Source: Siphlonurus alternatus
Taxonomy: Eukaryota > Arthropoda > Insecta > Ephemeroptera > Siphlonuridae
Assembly (NCBI GenBank): GCA_949825025.1
Contig: OX463781.1
Location: forward strand, 6,613,370 to 6,677,369
Length of the DNA: 64,000 nucleotides
Reading direction: 5' to 3'
The notes under the pieces were generated by a model, which saw nothing but the letters and a program-made list of their open reading frames with translations, searched no databases and was not told where the DNA came from. Each line of letters begins with the position of its first letter. Positions within the stretch are counted from its first letter, which is position 1. Of this stretch, positions 25,021 to 35,984 are shown piece by piece. The position numbers and the translations under genes are program-made.

Positions 25021-25150
25021 AAGTATTCGAGTTTATCTGCGAGTGACTGTACAGTGTGGCAGTGATGAATCACCGCGAATGGAGCCCGGCCTAACCTCCT
25101 ACTCTCGCCTTCAGAAGCGCATCACTGTCACACATCAGCTTAGCACTATA
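25021..25150. promoter_or_regulatory. GC-rich island
   Basis: Unique segment including GGCAGTGATGAATCACCGCG and GGAGCCCGGCCTAACCTCC. No coding signal; regulatory role inferred only from composition. Confidence 0.25.
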
Positions 25151-25539
25151 GGTCACACACAAATTTCCTTAAAGTAGAATTCATCAATGAAATAAATGAC
25201 GTCACAATAAATACAATTTATTACATTCTCTTTATTATTTTAATCATCACACCTGTGAAAAGCCAAAACGTTATCCCTTGGAGTATTGTCAAATATCCTA
25301 TTATATATTATGAGGCATGGTGAACTCAATTGTCTAATTCATATCAAAATGCTATAGAATTTTCTTAATACCTTTACCAAAATTACATCTCTGCATCTGT
25401 TGGTCTTCTGGAGTTATGGTATCAGCTGATGAGAGGTTAATTCCAGCTGTCTTTTCTCCGGTTGAATCAATATTTTCTCAATATTTCTGCAGTGTTTCAA
25501 CATTGAAGTAAAAATAATAAGAATCCTTCGAGTGAATTT
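25151..25539. other. AT-rich spacer
   Basis: Moderately AT-rich; CAGCTGATG-type words near 25420-25450. No feature supported. Confidence 0.45.
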
Positions 25540-25660
25540 TTCTTTTGCCTTGACACATGATGGAAAGACAAGCCGCCATAATCTGTGACGTCACTTCCGT
25601 CTTTTGGCGTAATTTAACGAGCCTTGTCACTCAAGTGTGCACTCTTTATTATGAATGTTC
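25540..25660. promoter_or_regulatory. Island, module copy B
   Basis: GGCGTAATTTAACGAGCCTT then GTCACT (25606-25631), followed by TCAAGTGTGCACTC. This repeats the word order of copy A at 24798-24875 at closer spacing. A TGACGTCA word (CRE/AP-1 type) lies just upstream at about 25587. Confidence 0.32.
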
Positions 25661-26289
25661 TCGCTTGCTTTATAATGTCACTGTAATTCATATTAAATAA
25701 TAATAGTTGTCTTACTGCATACATAACATGATGTCATCACTTAAAGTATACGTATATATATATACATAACTTATCTTGATATAACATTTACAGTTTTAAA
25801 TAATTTATTACATAGTGCTTATTATATAATTATGTTTAATGATTTAAAAATTTTATAATTATTTAATTGAAGGTCAAAAATTATAAAAGTTAAAGCATTT
25901 TTACTGTCCCTAATTATTTTACAGCACCAAAATGCATAATTTTAAAATTATTTTGCATCATTATAATAACGACACTATCTCAGTCAGCAATATTCGCTTC
26001 TCCTTTAGACAACATGTCATGTCATGTTATGTATTGAAACGTGTAAAAACACGCCTATAAATCAAAGTGACAAACTATATACGATTTTTATATTTGGTCC
26101 AACACAAACACTCACACAAAACCATAATATATCATTATTAATATTCAGATTTAAAAGTGTTATACAAAAAAAAACTATATACTATAGATACCTATAGAGT
26201 GAATTAACTTCAGAAAATAATATTAAAAAAAAACATAGTGTCATTTAGATCATAATATGAATGTTTTTTAAGCTCATATTATTCTTGCA
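25661..26289. other. AT-rich spacer
   Basis: AT-rich; short (TA)n and A runs; nothing recognised. Confidence 0.5.
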
Positions 26290-26530
26290 TGCTGTGCGAT
26301 GTCATGCCCCTGCTCTCTTACACCACACGTTGAGTTTGGCTTAGGGGGGTTTGGCTAGACATTATGGGCACATATATATACCACACGGCTTGCCATCATG
26401 GCAGGAGGAAGGTGGGGGGGAGTAAAGATGATGTATGGGCCATATCATCAATCATTCTTTCACTCGTTGTCGCCGGATAGCAGGTTTTAACAGCAGGAGC
26501 ACACAACCCAGCTTTATATGATGGCCCAAA
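26290..26530. promoter_or_regulatory. Mixed-composition island
   Basis: Unique segment with GGCTTAGGGGGGTTTGGCTA and TCACTCGTTGTCGCCGGATA. No ORF of note. Confidence 0.25.
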
Positions 26531-27369
26531 GCAGGAAAAAAAAAAGTATGTTTAAAAAAAAAGTTGGCTTTACTTGATGATATATCATAATAATATGTGT
26601 ATGTATATGTGAACTTTAGAGACCTTATACTCTGTAATGATAATCATCATATATGTTGATGATAAAGTATATCGTATGTGTCACTTTTTTTTTAATAATA
26701 TATATATATGAGATTTTTTTTATAATTATTATAATTATAAAAGTATGATTTTTATGTATAATATTTTAATCAGAAATATTTTGATGAGTTTTTCAGTTGG
26801 AGAAAAATTAATATTTAAAATAATATATGTTGTGTCGTATTCTGGTATTTAAATATTTATGTTGAAATAAAAGTTTTGGGAATTTCAAACTCTGAAAGAA
26901 AATAATAAAGTATGTACATATTAATTTGCAACAATAATAATTTGTTCAAAATTCATTTCATTGTTTGATATTTAAAACACCTTCCTCAAAGTAAAATTTG
27001 TTAAATTACCCGAAAATGAACTGAAATTGACCTTATTGGCTCCAATTTCGGTATAAAAATATAATTAATACATGAAAATGTAAATGCAAGAATTTGCTAT
27101 TATTGCGTGAGAGAATAAAGAGAATTTTTTTAAACATAAATTAAAAATTCCTCCTAAAATAAATTATGTAGAAACTCTAATTAGCTTCAGTAACATTTTT
27201 CTTTTTTTATATAATTCTGTCTTTTCTTGTTCTTTTTTATACCACCTAAGAAGGAAATGTGACTATTTTATTTACCTTCTACTTTTTATAACAATGAGCT
27301 TAATTAAGACGTTGTTGGACTAAGCTCAATCATTTACAAGAAGCATGACACTGAATGTTTCTCCAGCAG
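26531..27369. other. AT-rich spacer
   Basis: AT-rich with (TA)n and T runs; nothing recognised. Confidence 0.55.
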
Positions 27370-27690
27370 GATAAAATTGACACTTTGAGCATTAACTCAC
27401 ACATCGACATCGCCTCCTGCATGTTTAACAATGCCACGTCGTGCACCACGACTTTGCAACTGTTCACCATGATAATTGGCACCGACTCTCGAGTTAATGA
27501 AGGGCGTATGTAGCAAGATCAGTTCAATGCGAGGGTGGGAAAGAGCATTCGAATATAATTCAAGCTTAAGTTATGCACTCTTGTGGCAGGCTCTGATGTT
27601 AATGTATTTGTTGGTAAAGGATTCATGTGCGGGAGGAGTTCGTGAGCTTGAAATGTTCTTAACACAAAAAGATCTTTGACTGCAGGTATG
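27370..27690. promoter_or_regulatory. Mixed-composition island
   Basis: Balanced, unique sequence (CATCGACATCGCCTCCTGCA, GCCACGTCGTGCACCACGAC). A 67-codon frame runs to a stop at 27679 but begins with a non-ATG codon and has no domain. Candidate regulatory DNA or a remnant exon. Confidence 0.25.
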
Positions 27691-28128
27691 TCTTAATTTG
27701 CAACGTCATTATATGTGCTCGAAACAGGTAATAAGTAATTTTGAAAATAAGGCACGAAATGTTGTCATGGAATTGTTTTTATTCTTTTATAAATATAATG
27801 ATACTATAGAGATGGGTGAATTTATATGTGCTGCAATGCTATTTTTTTAAAAAAAGAAAGATAATGGGGTTATGATTTGTGATACTTTTTTTTATTACCG
27901 TTGTAATACATTATACATTAGAATACAAATTATTGTTCAGCCAAAGCATTAATTTTTTTAAAGTTTCGCCGGCTGGTGCAAATAATTATATATTTATCAT
28001 AAATTGCCATGCTCTGAATAGGTAAGCCATAAAATATTTTGAAGAAATGTTTTGTTTTTAATATTTTACTAACCACTTTGTTGTACGTATTTGGGAAAAA
28101 AAAATATATAGAGTTCCTTAATACTTGT
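27691..28128. other. AT-rich spacer
   Basis: AT-rich up to the left target duplication of the large hAT element. Confidence 0.5.
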
Positions 28129-28789
28129 GCATGATCCAGTGGCGTAGCCACGGGGGGGGGGTTTCGGGGTTTAAACCCCCCCCATGAAGATCGAGTAGTG
28201 ACTGGATATAAGAAGAAAAAAGGAAAAATTATAGAAATTTGAAAAAAAAAAGTTAAATAAAAAATTGAAATTTAGGGGTATCAAGTAGTCTTTTCTTTAA
28301 AATAAACAAATTATAAGTTAGTTTCTAATTTTAACAGGAAAAAGTGCGACTGATAAATAAATGTTTTATTTCCCTTACAAACTGCATGTGCATATAACTA
28401 CTATTGTATAAATTAAAACGCTCTCACGTGTGCCGCACTTTCATTTAATTGGTTGCTCCACGCGCCCGGTGCAGACAAAATTTAACAAAAATAAGAGAAA
28501 CAATTCCCTTTTTTATTTATTTATTTTTCACAATATCTTAATGATGTGAACTCGGATTATTAAATAAATTTTAAAAATCAAATTCAATTAAATGACACGT
28601 ACACTGATTCTATAAAAATAATATAAAGTGGTTACATGAATTACTTGATTTAATTAAAATGATTTACTCAAAGCTTTATTTATTATACGCACGTATTCAA
28701 AAGAAATTGAAAAATGGGGTGAAAAAAAATATAAAATGTTAAAAAAATTGCATCAGGCCATATATTTTACCAGGCCAGTCCAGACCCCA

Positions 28790-29100
28790 CGTTAAACCAT
28801 GTCGTCAAAACTAGTTGCATAAGTTACAGGGGATGGTCGACCTTTTCATGGTAGAAAAGAGATGGCGTTTTTGTCGCATCTGGTGTGACGTCACGCCTGC
28901 ACCACCAGCGAAACACGGCCAAGCACGGTGATGGCAAGGGGCCGGACAACTATACCACGCGTCAGCTACGAAAATCGTCCACAAGGCTCATATTCCCATC
29001 CTGTAGCGTTGCGAGAGGGGTGAAAAAATTATTCTCTTTTTGTGATTTTTACTATAGCAGGCGGGCGGGCCGGTGGGTTGCTAGCAACCGGCAGTAAATT
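28790..29100. other. GC-rich internal segment of the hAT element
   Basis: Mixed to GC-rich sequence (GCATCTGGTGTGACGTCACG, GGCGGGCGGGCCGGTGGG) unlike the AT-rich rest of the element. A 70-codon ORF lacks a domain. It may be cargo captured by the element or part of its original sequence. Confidence 0.35.
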
Positions 29101-29786
29101 ATGTCATCCCTCACAGTCAGTCACAATATTGCTTGTAACTGATAATTATTACTGCGTAATTATATAATATTATATTAAAATTATTATATAATAAATATAT
29201 ATAAATATATATATAAACTGAAAAATAGCAGGGAGATATAAAATATATATTATTTAAAATTTATATATTGCCGTTTTCAAACTTGTTTAATAAAGAAGCC
29301 ATGTAAAAAAAAACATTATAAATTATTATAATTCTAATAAATATTATACAGAATTGAAATATTAGCGATTTATTTAGTGTCATCTCGCTGTCAGTACTAT
29401 ATTCTTACATTGTTGTTGCTCCTTTAATTGTTATAGGCTAGCTAGGAAAAACGAAAGTTTTTTTTTATGAATTAAGATAAAAAGAGTGCAGTGTTTTTTT
29501 TTCTCTTACTTAAAAAAAAAACAAAAATTTATAAAATATTGCTGCTCAAGGCTATAACTTTCTTCCGATAGTGGCCACGCGGCCTGCATGCTTACGCGTC
29601 CCAGCATTCGCTGAGATGAGACTGAGGGAAAACCTCAGTCAGGACGGACACCTCTACTTTTTCTCAATGGACCAAAGTAATGTCCAAATAAAAGCCTGGG
29701 GAACCACACACAAGTGCATCACTGCACTGGGTGGAAAGCGAGATGAATTTACCCCAGGGAGGGAGCAGCGTATTTTCTACTTGAAA

Positions 29787-29836
29787 CGGTCACCCATCCA
29801 TGTACTAACCACGCTCGACGTAGCCTGACTTCGGTG
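29787..29836 (-). pseudogene. 5S rRNA-derived fragment
   Basis: Read on the minus strand, the 50 bases run CACCGAAGTC...CGTGGTTAGTACATGGATGG...GTGACCG. They match the middle-to-3' part of eukaryotic 5S rRNA (usual form CACCGAAGTTAAGC ... GTGGTTAGTACTTGGATGG), with only about five differences from the consensus I remember. This covers most of the internal promoter region. The 5' ~45 and 3' ~20 bases of 5S are missing. Downstream on the minus strand it continues into ~220 bp of GC-rich unique DNA (29566-29786), so it may be the head of a 5S-derived SINE or a captured 5S piece. It lies in the hAT element's left part. Not a functional 5S gene. Confidence 0.7.
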
Positions 29837-30551
29837 TTTTTTCAAAAAAAAAATGCGGTTAGAATAATTATACAGTATAATATATAATATAATTATACCA
29901 TATATTATATATACAGTAAAATCTCAATTTTACGAACTTCGATTTAACGAAATTCGCGATTTAACGAAATTCGCGATTTTACGAAGTATTTTCTCGGTCC
30001 CGAATAGTTAGATAGGGAAATGCATGTTAAATAACCTTGAATTTACGAAAACTCGATTTTACGAAATACGAAGTGCTCACGGTCCTTAGAGAGCATTAAC
30101 CTCGGGTTTACGAATATATTTGTCCATAGCCCTATGATTTGTCATATATAAAAATTTTAAAGCGTTTTTTAAATGTAAATTACGCGTGCGTCGTAACGTA
30201 AAATTTGTGATCGAGAATCGAGATTAATTTTATTTTATAGCGTCAACTCGTAAGATTTTTTATTTATTAGTCATAAAACAATAACCGATTGATAAAACTT
30301 TTATTTGTATGGCAACTGCGTGGTCTAATTCGATGTAAATAAGATCTTAAAAATAATAAAGTGTCGAATCCTCTTCGTCCGGCCAGATCGTACGACCCAA
30401 TCGCATTGCTGCATGAAGTGAGTACATTATATATCTCAAAACTTCATTCAATTTTAAATTTTTATTAATAAAAATAAAAATTAAAAAATTTAAAAAAATA
30501 AAATAAAACGCACGTCGTTATGGAAAATTAACCGCGTATATATGAACAGTA

Positions 30552-33188
30552 CACTGACAGAAATAAATGTAAGATTTCAATACATTTTGCTATATTGAAG
30601 TAAAATTTTTACTTTATATTTCATGATTATACACTGTAATACAGATATAATGTAATAAAACACAATTAAATGTAGCTAGTAACATAGCTAGCTGTATAAA
30701 ACAATTTTATGAACTATGTAGTTAGTATATAAGTATATAATACAACATAACTAAGTTTTTAAAATAAATTACAATTCTTATAAATCAACACATTAGCCTC
30801 TTTTGTATTTACTAACAGCTATATACCACAATATAGCTAGATGTTAAAAATCGTAACTATAACTCTAAATAGTGCCGCTTCAAGACTTATATAGAGAGTT
30901 ATGCTGTACAATATACCTGAATTGTTGAGACACTACAGTTCTTGTATTAGACGACATAAAAAATATGTTACAAATGAATATTTTTTATTAAAAAATGCCA
31001 TTTGTACGCCATTTGTAACAAGAAGATGATGTAAATGTACACCGTTATTAGTTACCTGGGCTGGATTGTCTCTATCTGTTATCACTTCGAGTGTACGAAT
31101 ATCAAAATTATAAAGGTATGTAAATCTTTATATATACAGTATTTTAATATATGAAAAAACTGTTTAATTTGATTGTTATTAAATTTAAAACTATTGTTTT
31201 TAGGTTGCGCATACTTGTTTCCTCCGACATGCATACTACTGCATTCAAACGTTTAAATGAAGCCAGAAGGACTACATTAATTAACAGGTAATTATCAGTT
31301 ACTAAAGTTACTATAACCAGGTAAATAGTCTGTGTAGAGATTATATTTTTTGTGCATTTGTCGCAGATTCTCGCACTTCTCACAGATGCAATTTGATATT
31401 CTGAACTGCAATGACCTTGCACCTAGCTGCATTGAGCTGCAATGAAGAACTGCAATGAACTTGAAGATTTGATGGAAACACACCAACATCAATCTCGGTA
31501 CTAGTGATCCACAATCCTCGCGTGCCCCTCGATATTTCTTCCTTTACTGCATGCATGCTCGTGAGAAAATAGAAAAGTGTTGTAAATTTTTGTTGGATAT
31601 TTTCACATGAAATCAAATGAATTCATTAACAAAAACTCCTTCTAGGAATACGGCCCTATATTATAGATTAAAACAACGCACATAGAATGACATTTTCCGT
31701 CGATTTTGGTGTTAAAAAAATTTTTAATCAAATTTGTCAGCTGGTATATTAAATTAAAGCATTATTCTTGTAATTTTTAGTGGGCATGTTCATTTACTTT
31801 CAATCGTGATATCATTGTTATTTCTCATTTGTTGTTGAATTTTACTGCATGGTAATGGTTATATAATAATATATTGGTCGATTTCTGTTATATTTGTAAA
31901 ACAATTAAAAAAAATAATCCTATACTTATTCATAAAAAACAGAAATAAAACTGCATGCATGTGGCACTAATGTAATATATTTTTATTGAAAAAGAAATTG
32001 CCTTTATTTTAACGCAATTTGAAAGTTATGCCACTATGTTTTTTTTCCTGATTTGTTTATATAATAACTATGAGATATTAGAATGTGAAAATTTTAGTGG
32101 CTTAATCGAAAGAAGGGGTAAAAATATGGTACTGTGAATTTTTTCAAATTTTTCTGAGACCGGGAACTATTTTTAAAAAATTATTGAAAGTCTATTTTAC
32201 GACGTCACGGGCGGCACTGCCCTATCCTTTTCCTTAAGGAGAGTCGCCCGTGACGTCATCAAAATAGACTTTCAATAATTTTTTAAAAATAGTTCCCGGT
32301 CTCAGAAAAATCTGAAAAAATTCACATTACCATTTTTTTACCCCTTCTTTCGATTAAGTCACTAAAATTTTTACATTCTAATATGATCTAATATCTCATT
32401 ATAAGATAAATATATAAAAATGAAGTCTTTTTGGAAATATTTACTATACAAAAAGCTATGTATACAACCAGAATCTTTATAGTATTACTTTTTTTCATGA
32501 ACGTGCATTTTATGTATCAATTAATAATTAATTGTAATGTGTGTTATATTAATTAAACTCCCAGTTATATATAGTATTGAAATAAGATGTGTTTATTTCT
32601 TTAACATTTACCTTTTTTTTAGCAAGTTATTCAGGCAATGTCAATCATGCATTGCTTATACGATCATATTTTAGGCTGAGTTAAATTTAGAATTGCATTA
32701 AGCTTTGTACCTGTTCATACTGCTTTGTTTAATTTATTTAATCTATATATCTATCTAAGTTAAAGAACAATAAATAGTTATTAATTATATCTGATTTTAA
32801 AATGAATTACAAAGATTTTAGTAAAAAATTAAGTATAGAAAGAAAATAATAATATTATTACAATTATATAATAGTTATATTAAATCAAATAACCAACTAT
32901 ATAAAATTATAAATATATAAATTAAATTTAAATAGTAGCTATATTGTAGCATATAGCTAAGCTGTAAGTTTTGAGAAACAGTTGCTATATAGTACAACAT
33001 AGTTCAGTTATAGAATTTTTAAATTGTAGCTATGTTGTACAATATACTTCGATGTGGTGATTAAGAGTTGCGCTGCATTTTACTTTAATACAGCAGTTCT
33101 GGTTTCCAATATAAAACTCTTTTACCCCAAAAACAATACATCTAATTATATTGCAAACTACAATAATTTATAAATTTTTCTGTCAGTG
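30552..33188. mobile_element. TA-flanked element nested in the pogo element
   Basis: Termini CACTGACAGAAA and TTTCTGTCAGTG form a 12-bp perfect inverted repeat, flanked by TA on both sides (30550-30551, 33189-33190). Length about 2.64 kb. Subterminal regions are rich in TAGCTATGTTGTACAATATA-like words, several times in related form on both sides. ORFs (92, 78 and 65 codons, minus strand, 31144-31616) have no domain. TA duplication suggests Tc1/mariner, but short TIRs leave this open. Confidence 0.6.
32071..32398. repeat. Foldback element, family F copy 1
   Basis: A near-perfect palindrome of ~328 bp. Arms run from TGAGATATTAG through CTTAATCGAAAGAAGGGGTA and CTGAGACCGGGAACTATTTT to ATTGAAAGTCTATTTT, closing on a centre with TCCTTTTCCTTAAGGA. 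The inner arm words (GAATTTTTTCA, GAGACC, AACTATTTTTAAA, ATTATTGAAAGT) are shared with 42213-42558. No coding capacity. It is the innermost of four nested insertions. Confidence 0.85.
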
Positions 33189-34396
33189 TACTTTTATTTT
33201 ATTGGCTACGCGAATAGAAATAACGTCGTTGACTGCATTTCAAATGTCGATTGCGAATTGAGAAAACAAAATTAATATGAGTTCTTTCATTTTCTAAAAG
33301 ACCTAAAATACACAAAATTGAAGTTTTTTTTTTTCCACCCCTTCAAAAGTCACGTCCGCGATGTTATGATATTCACGTAAAAATTGCGATTTCCTAAGAG
33401 ATGCAAATTTACATCGCACCGTTAATGTATTTTTATATGTCATTAATAATATATTAATGCCATATATTATGTGTCTTACTGTTAGTAACGTTTTGATTAT
33501 TTTTTATGTTTTCACGTAATCCCAAATTACCGCGCGACTTTATATAATACGCGATCGATCACTCGCTTAAATCGCGATCTTTTTATCTCACACTATTTCA
33601 TATTTTTCTACTGTTACCACTCGAATAAATCTGAATCAATTATAAAAACGAATTTTGTTGCAATAATTTACGTTTTACGGCATTTTTTAATTTTTTTTTT
33701 TTTATGACCTCGAATTTACGAACCTCAAAGTCCCGATTTTTCGGTCCCTTCAATTTCGTAAAATCAAGGTTTTACTGTAATATAATATAAATATAAAATC
33801 TAAGAATTAAAACTCGGTGATGAGCGGTCAAAAAAATATCATAAAATATTGCACGTGTTTTGTATACTTTTAATGTATTATATATATTTTTTCGTGCAAA
33901 AGGTTCATTTTCTTTATACCAGGCAAGTTTCGGTCAACATTCACATATAATAAAACTACATGCCCCTCGGGCGGTTTTCCTTCCCTTCCCCCACACCTCC
34001 ACGCATCTGGCATAACACATGCGACAAAACTGCTAGACTAGCGCCACAACGTCTTCTGTTAATTTTTGAAGCTTTTGTGGCAATTGTGCAGTAAAAAAAA
34101 ACAGGGTAGTGAAGTTCAGAGCCCTCTGTGAAACACCATGATCCCTAGCTCGGTGGCGACAAAAATCCCTATACTTCTAGAGTTATAGGTATTATATATT
34201 ATATGATTTTACCCTCTAATATAATAGTATTTTTCCATTATTTTACCCTAAAAAAGGGGCGTGTCCTTAAAAAAATCGCGCCTGCGGCGGGCTATTGGGG
34301 GGCTTCGCCCCCCAAACCCCCCAGTGGGCTCTTCTCAATCTTTTTCCTGAAGAACCCCCCCCTTGGGCAAATCCTGGCTACGCCACTGGCATGATC

Positions 34397-34837
34397 TCCT
34401 ATGTGTTTAGAAAAAATACAAACTGATGGTATCATCATTATTCATACCATGTATTATAACCATATACTGCAGAGTATTTTGCGAGTTCGTTTTATCATGT
34501 GTTATTTTTTTCAATGGTAAGTATCCATCAGAAAAATATTATAGTCGCCATGTTCGTTTGCTGATTTTGACTCCTGCTACAACCACCGTGCATCGGCGCG
34601 CAACCTTTCTGCGCACGTTTTTTCGGCTCGAAGTCAAAACACTACTACCGCGAAATTCTTCAGATGCTCTTTAATTAAACTGACCCAAGGCAAATAATAA
34701 TAAAATTTTTATAGTAGCAAACGTAAAAGGTTAGTGCCAATAAGTAATTTTAAATTTGCAAACATAACTTATTTAGATGGTTAACAATAAGCGATCGAAA
34801 AATTGCTTCGTATAGGATCTTATACGTGCGCCCAATC
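34397..34837. other. Spacer right of the hAT element
   Basis: Mixed composition around 34560-34640 (TGCATCGGCGCGCAACCTTT). No domain in the 82-codon frame. Otherwise AT-rich. Confidence 0.4.
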
Positions 34838-34890
34838 TTTTTTTGTAAGTAAATGGGAGGACAAAGGATTGGTGATGTCATCATGGATGC
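34838..34890. repeat. Fragment related to the 78-206 foldback family
   Basis: Contains GGGAGGACAAAGGATTGG followed by TGATGTCATC, closely matching the core of the element at 78-206 (GGAGGACAAAGGAATAGG, then GTGACATCA). CCAATC(T)TTT on the left pairs with AAAGGATTGG on the right as a short palindrome. Confidence 0.45.
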
Positions 34891-35405
34891 TAACCATTGA
34901 ATTTCAAGTGGTGCTAATTGAATGATTCTAGATAAATAAAAATATCAAATGTAGTAAACTTTTTTCAAACAATTATGAAGACCCTAAAGTTAAAGCAGAA
35001 TATTAATGATGCAATAAAAAAATAACAATCTATTTAAAAAATCTAGGTAAAGGATTTTTTTTTTTTTTTAGACCCATCATAAAGTGTGTTAGATAAGAAG
35101 TTGACATCATTTATGTGTGCGACGTTCCATGCTGCAGTAAAGTCTTCATTCTGTGATGGCCTCAAGTCACGGAAAGTCTGCTGGTGAGGAAATTAACACG
35201 CTATTTTCCTCGACACATCCGTTCTCTTTGCTTGACCGGCAGCTGCTTCTTGTAAGTGTGCTTATCCGCCATCTTGATATACTTAATGTCATTGTTGTAA
35301 GATATTGCGTGTCGGATGTCTTAAGTCACAAAAATGTATTAAAACAATGGTAAAATTGTAAGAAATTATATATAAAATAGGTTGTAAAAATGTTAATTTT
35401 ATAAT
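34891..35405. other. Spacer with E-box
   Basis: AT-rich with a T run at 35057-35069. The mixed segment 35120-35260 includes GCAGCTGCTT at 35239-35248. A 66-codon frame shows no domain. Confidence 0.4.
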
Positions 35406-35445
35406 AAAAATTAAACATCATACCATGGTATGATGTTTAATTTTT
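35406..35445. repeat. Perfect 40-bp palindrome
   Basis: Arms of 20 bases with no spacer, centred on CATACCATGGTATG (centre between 35425 and 35426). Could extrude as a cruciform. It lies about 215 bp left of the foldback transposon. Confidence 0.9.
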
Positions 35446-35539
35446 TTTAATTAAATTTTTATACTATTGTGGTTTTATATTTAATGTAATAAAAATTATG
35501 GTAGGTCATGATTATGTATATTTTAAAATATTTCCTGTT

Positions 35540-35583
35540 GCTTAATTTTATGTTGAAATTATTAAATCAACATAAAATTAAGC
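35540..35583. repeat. 17-bp-arm perfect hairpin
   Basis: GCTTAATTTTATGTTGA is followed by a 10-base loop and its exact complement TCAACATAAAATTAAGC. Second perfect inverted repeat within 180 bases. Confidence 0.9.
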
Positions 35584-35984
35584 TTTAAATATTTGTTGTA
35601 AGGAAAATATCATTACTGCGTTTGTCATTTGTCATCCCCATGCATATATACTTTATATGGCTCCTAGGAATTGGTCCGAAGAGGAATTGGTCCGAAAAGG
35701 AATTGGTCCGAAAAAGAGGCGGTGCCAACGAGAAGTGGGGGGTTCTTAAAAACGTGTCAGATAAAAGTAGCAACGCTGCAAACGATTCGGACCAATTCCG
35801 CTTTCGGACCATTTCCTCTAAATATGATTTTTGTTTAATTTTGGTAGCATTACAAAGTGTAATCAGTAATCATTTAAAAAATGCAGTTAACTACTAAAAG
35901 TGCATTTATTGCAAATTGCAGACACTAACTTTATTTAAAAAAAGACGGCCAAAAGAAGGCGAAGAATTGGTCCGAAAGGGGAAT

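Larger units (their letters stand above)
29914..33777. mobile_element. Pogo/Tigger-type element (TA target), non-autonomous
   Basis: Ends are CAGTAAAATCTCAATTTTAC and, from the right, CAGTAAAACCTTGATTTTAC, extending to ACGAA (20 of 23 matching). Each is flanked by TA (29912-29913, 33778-33779). Termini of this type with internal TTTACGAA/TTAACGAA repeats are typical of the pogo/Tigger branch of Tc1/mariner. The left subterminal region holds a ~17-bp direct repeat (ATTTAACGAAATTCGCG). No DDE transposase ORF is visible. It lies inside the hAT element and is itself split by the element at 30552-33188. Confidence 0.75.
28137..34388. mobile_element. 6.25-kb hAT-type element carrying nested insertions
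   Basis: Both ends carry CAGTGGCGTAGCCA as a 14-bp perfect inverted repeat. The element is flanked by the identical 8-bp duplication GCATGATC (28129-28136, 34389-34396), so left and right ends belong to one insertion. G/C runs lie just inside each end. A subterminal module at 34251-34291 (GGGGCGTG..., ATCGCGCCTGCGGCG) recurs in the 797-bp element at 43318-44114 at the same distance from its end. Excluding the pogo insertion at 29914-33777, about 2.4 kb of hAT sequence remains, with no recognisable transposase: a non-autonomous element. Confidence 0.85.

Noticed and set aside
29571..29828. 85-codon frame over the 5S-derived segment
   Set aside because: It starts at GTG, runs antisense through the 5S-like sequence and has no domain.
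31144..31616. Overlapping minus-strand ORFs (92, 65 and 78 codons) as a transposase remnant
   Set aside because: No DDE/D-type motif or helix-turn-helix pattern could be seen; frames overlap in conflict.
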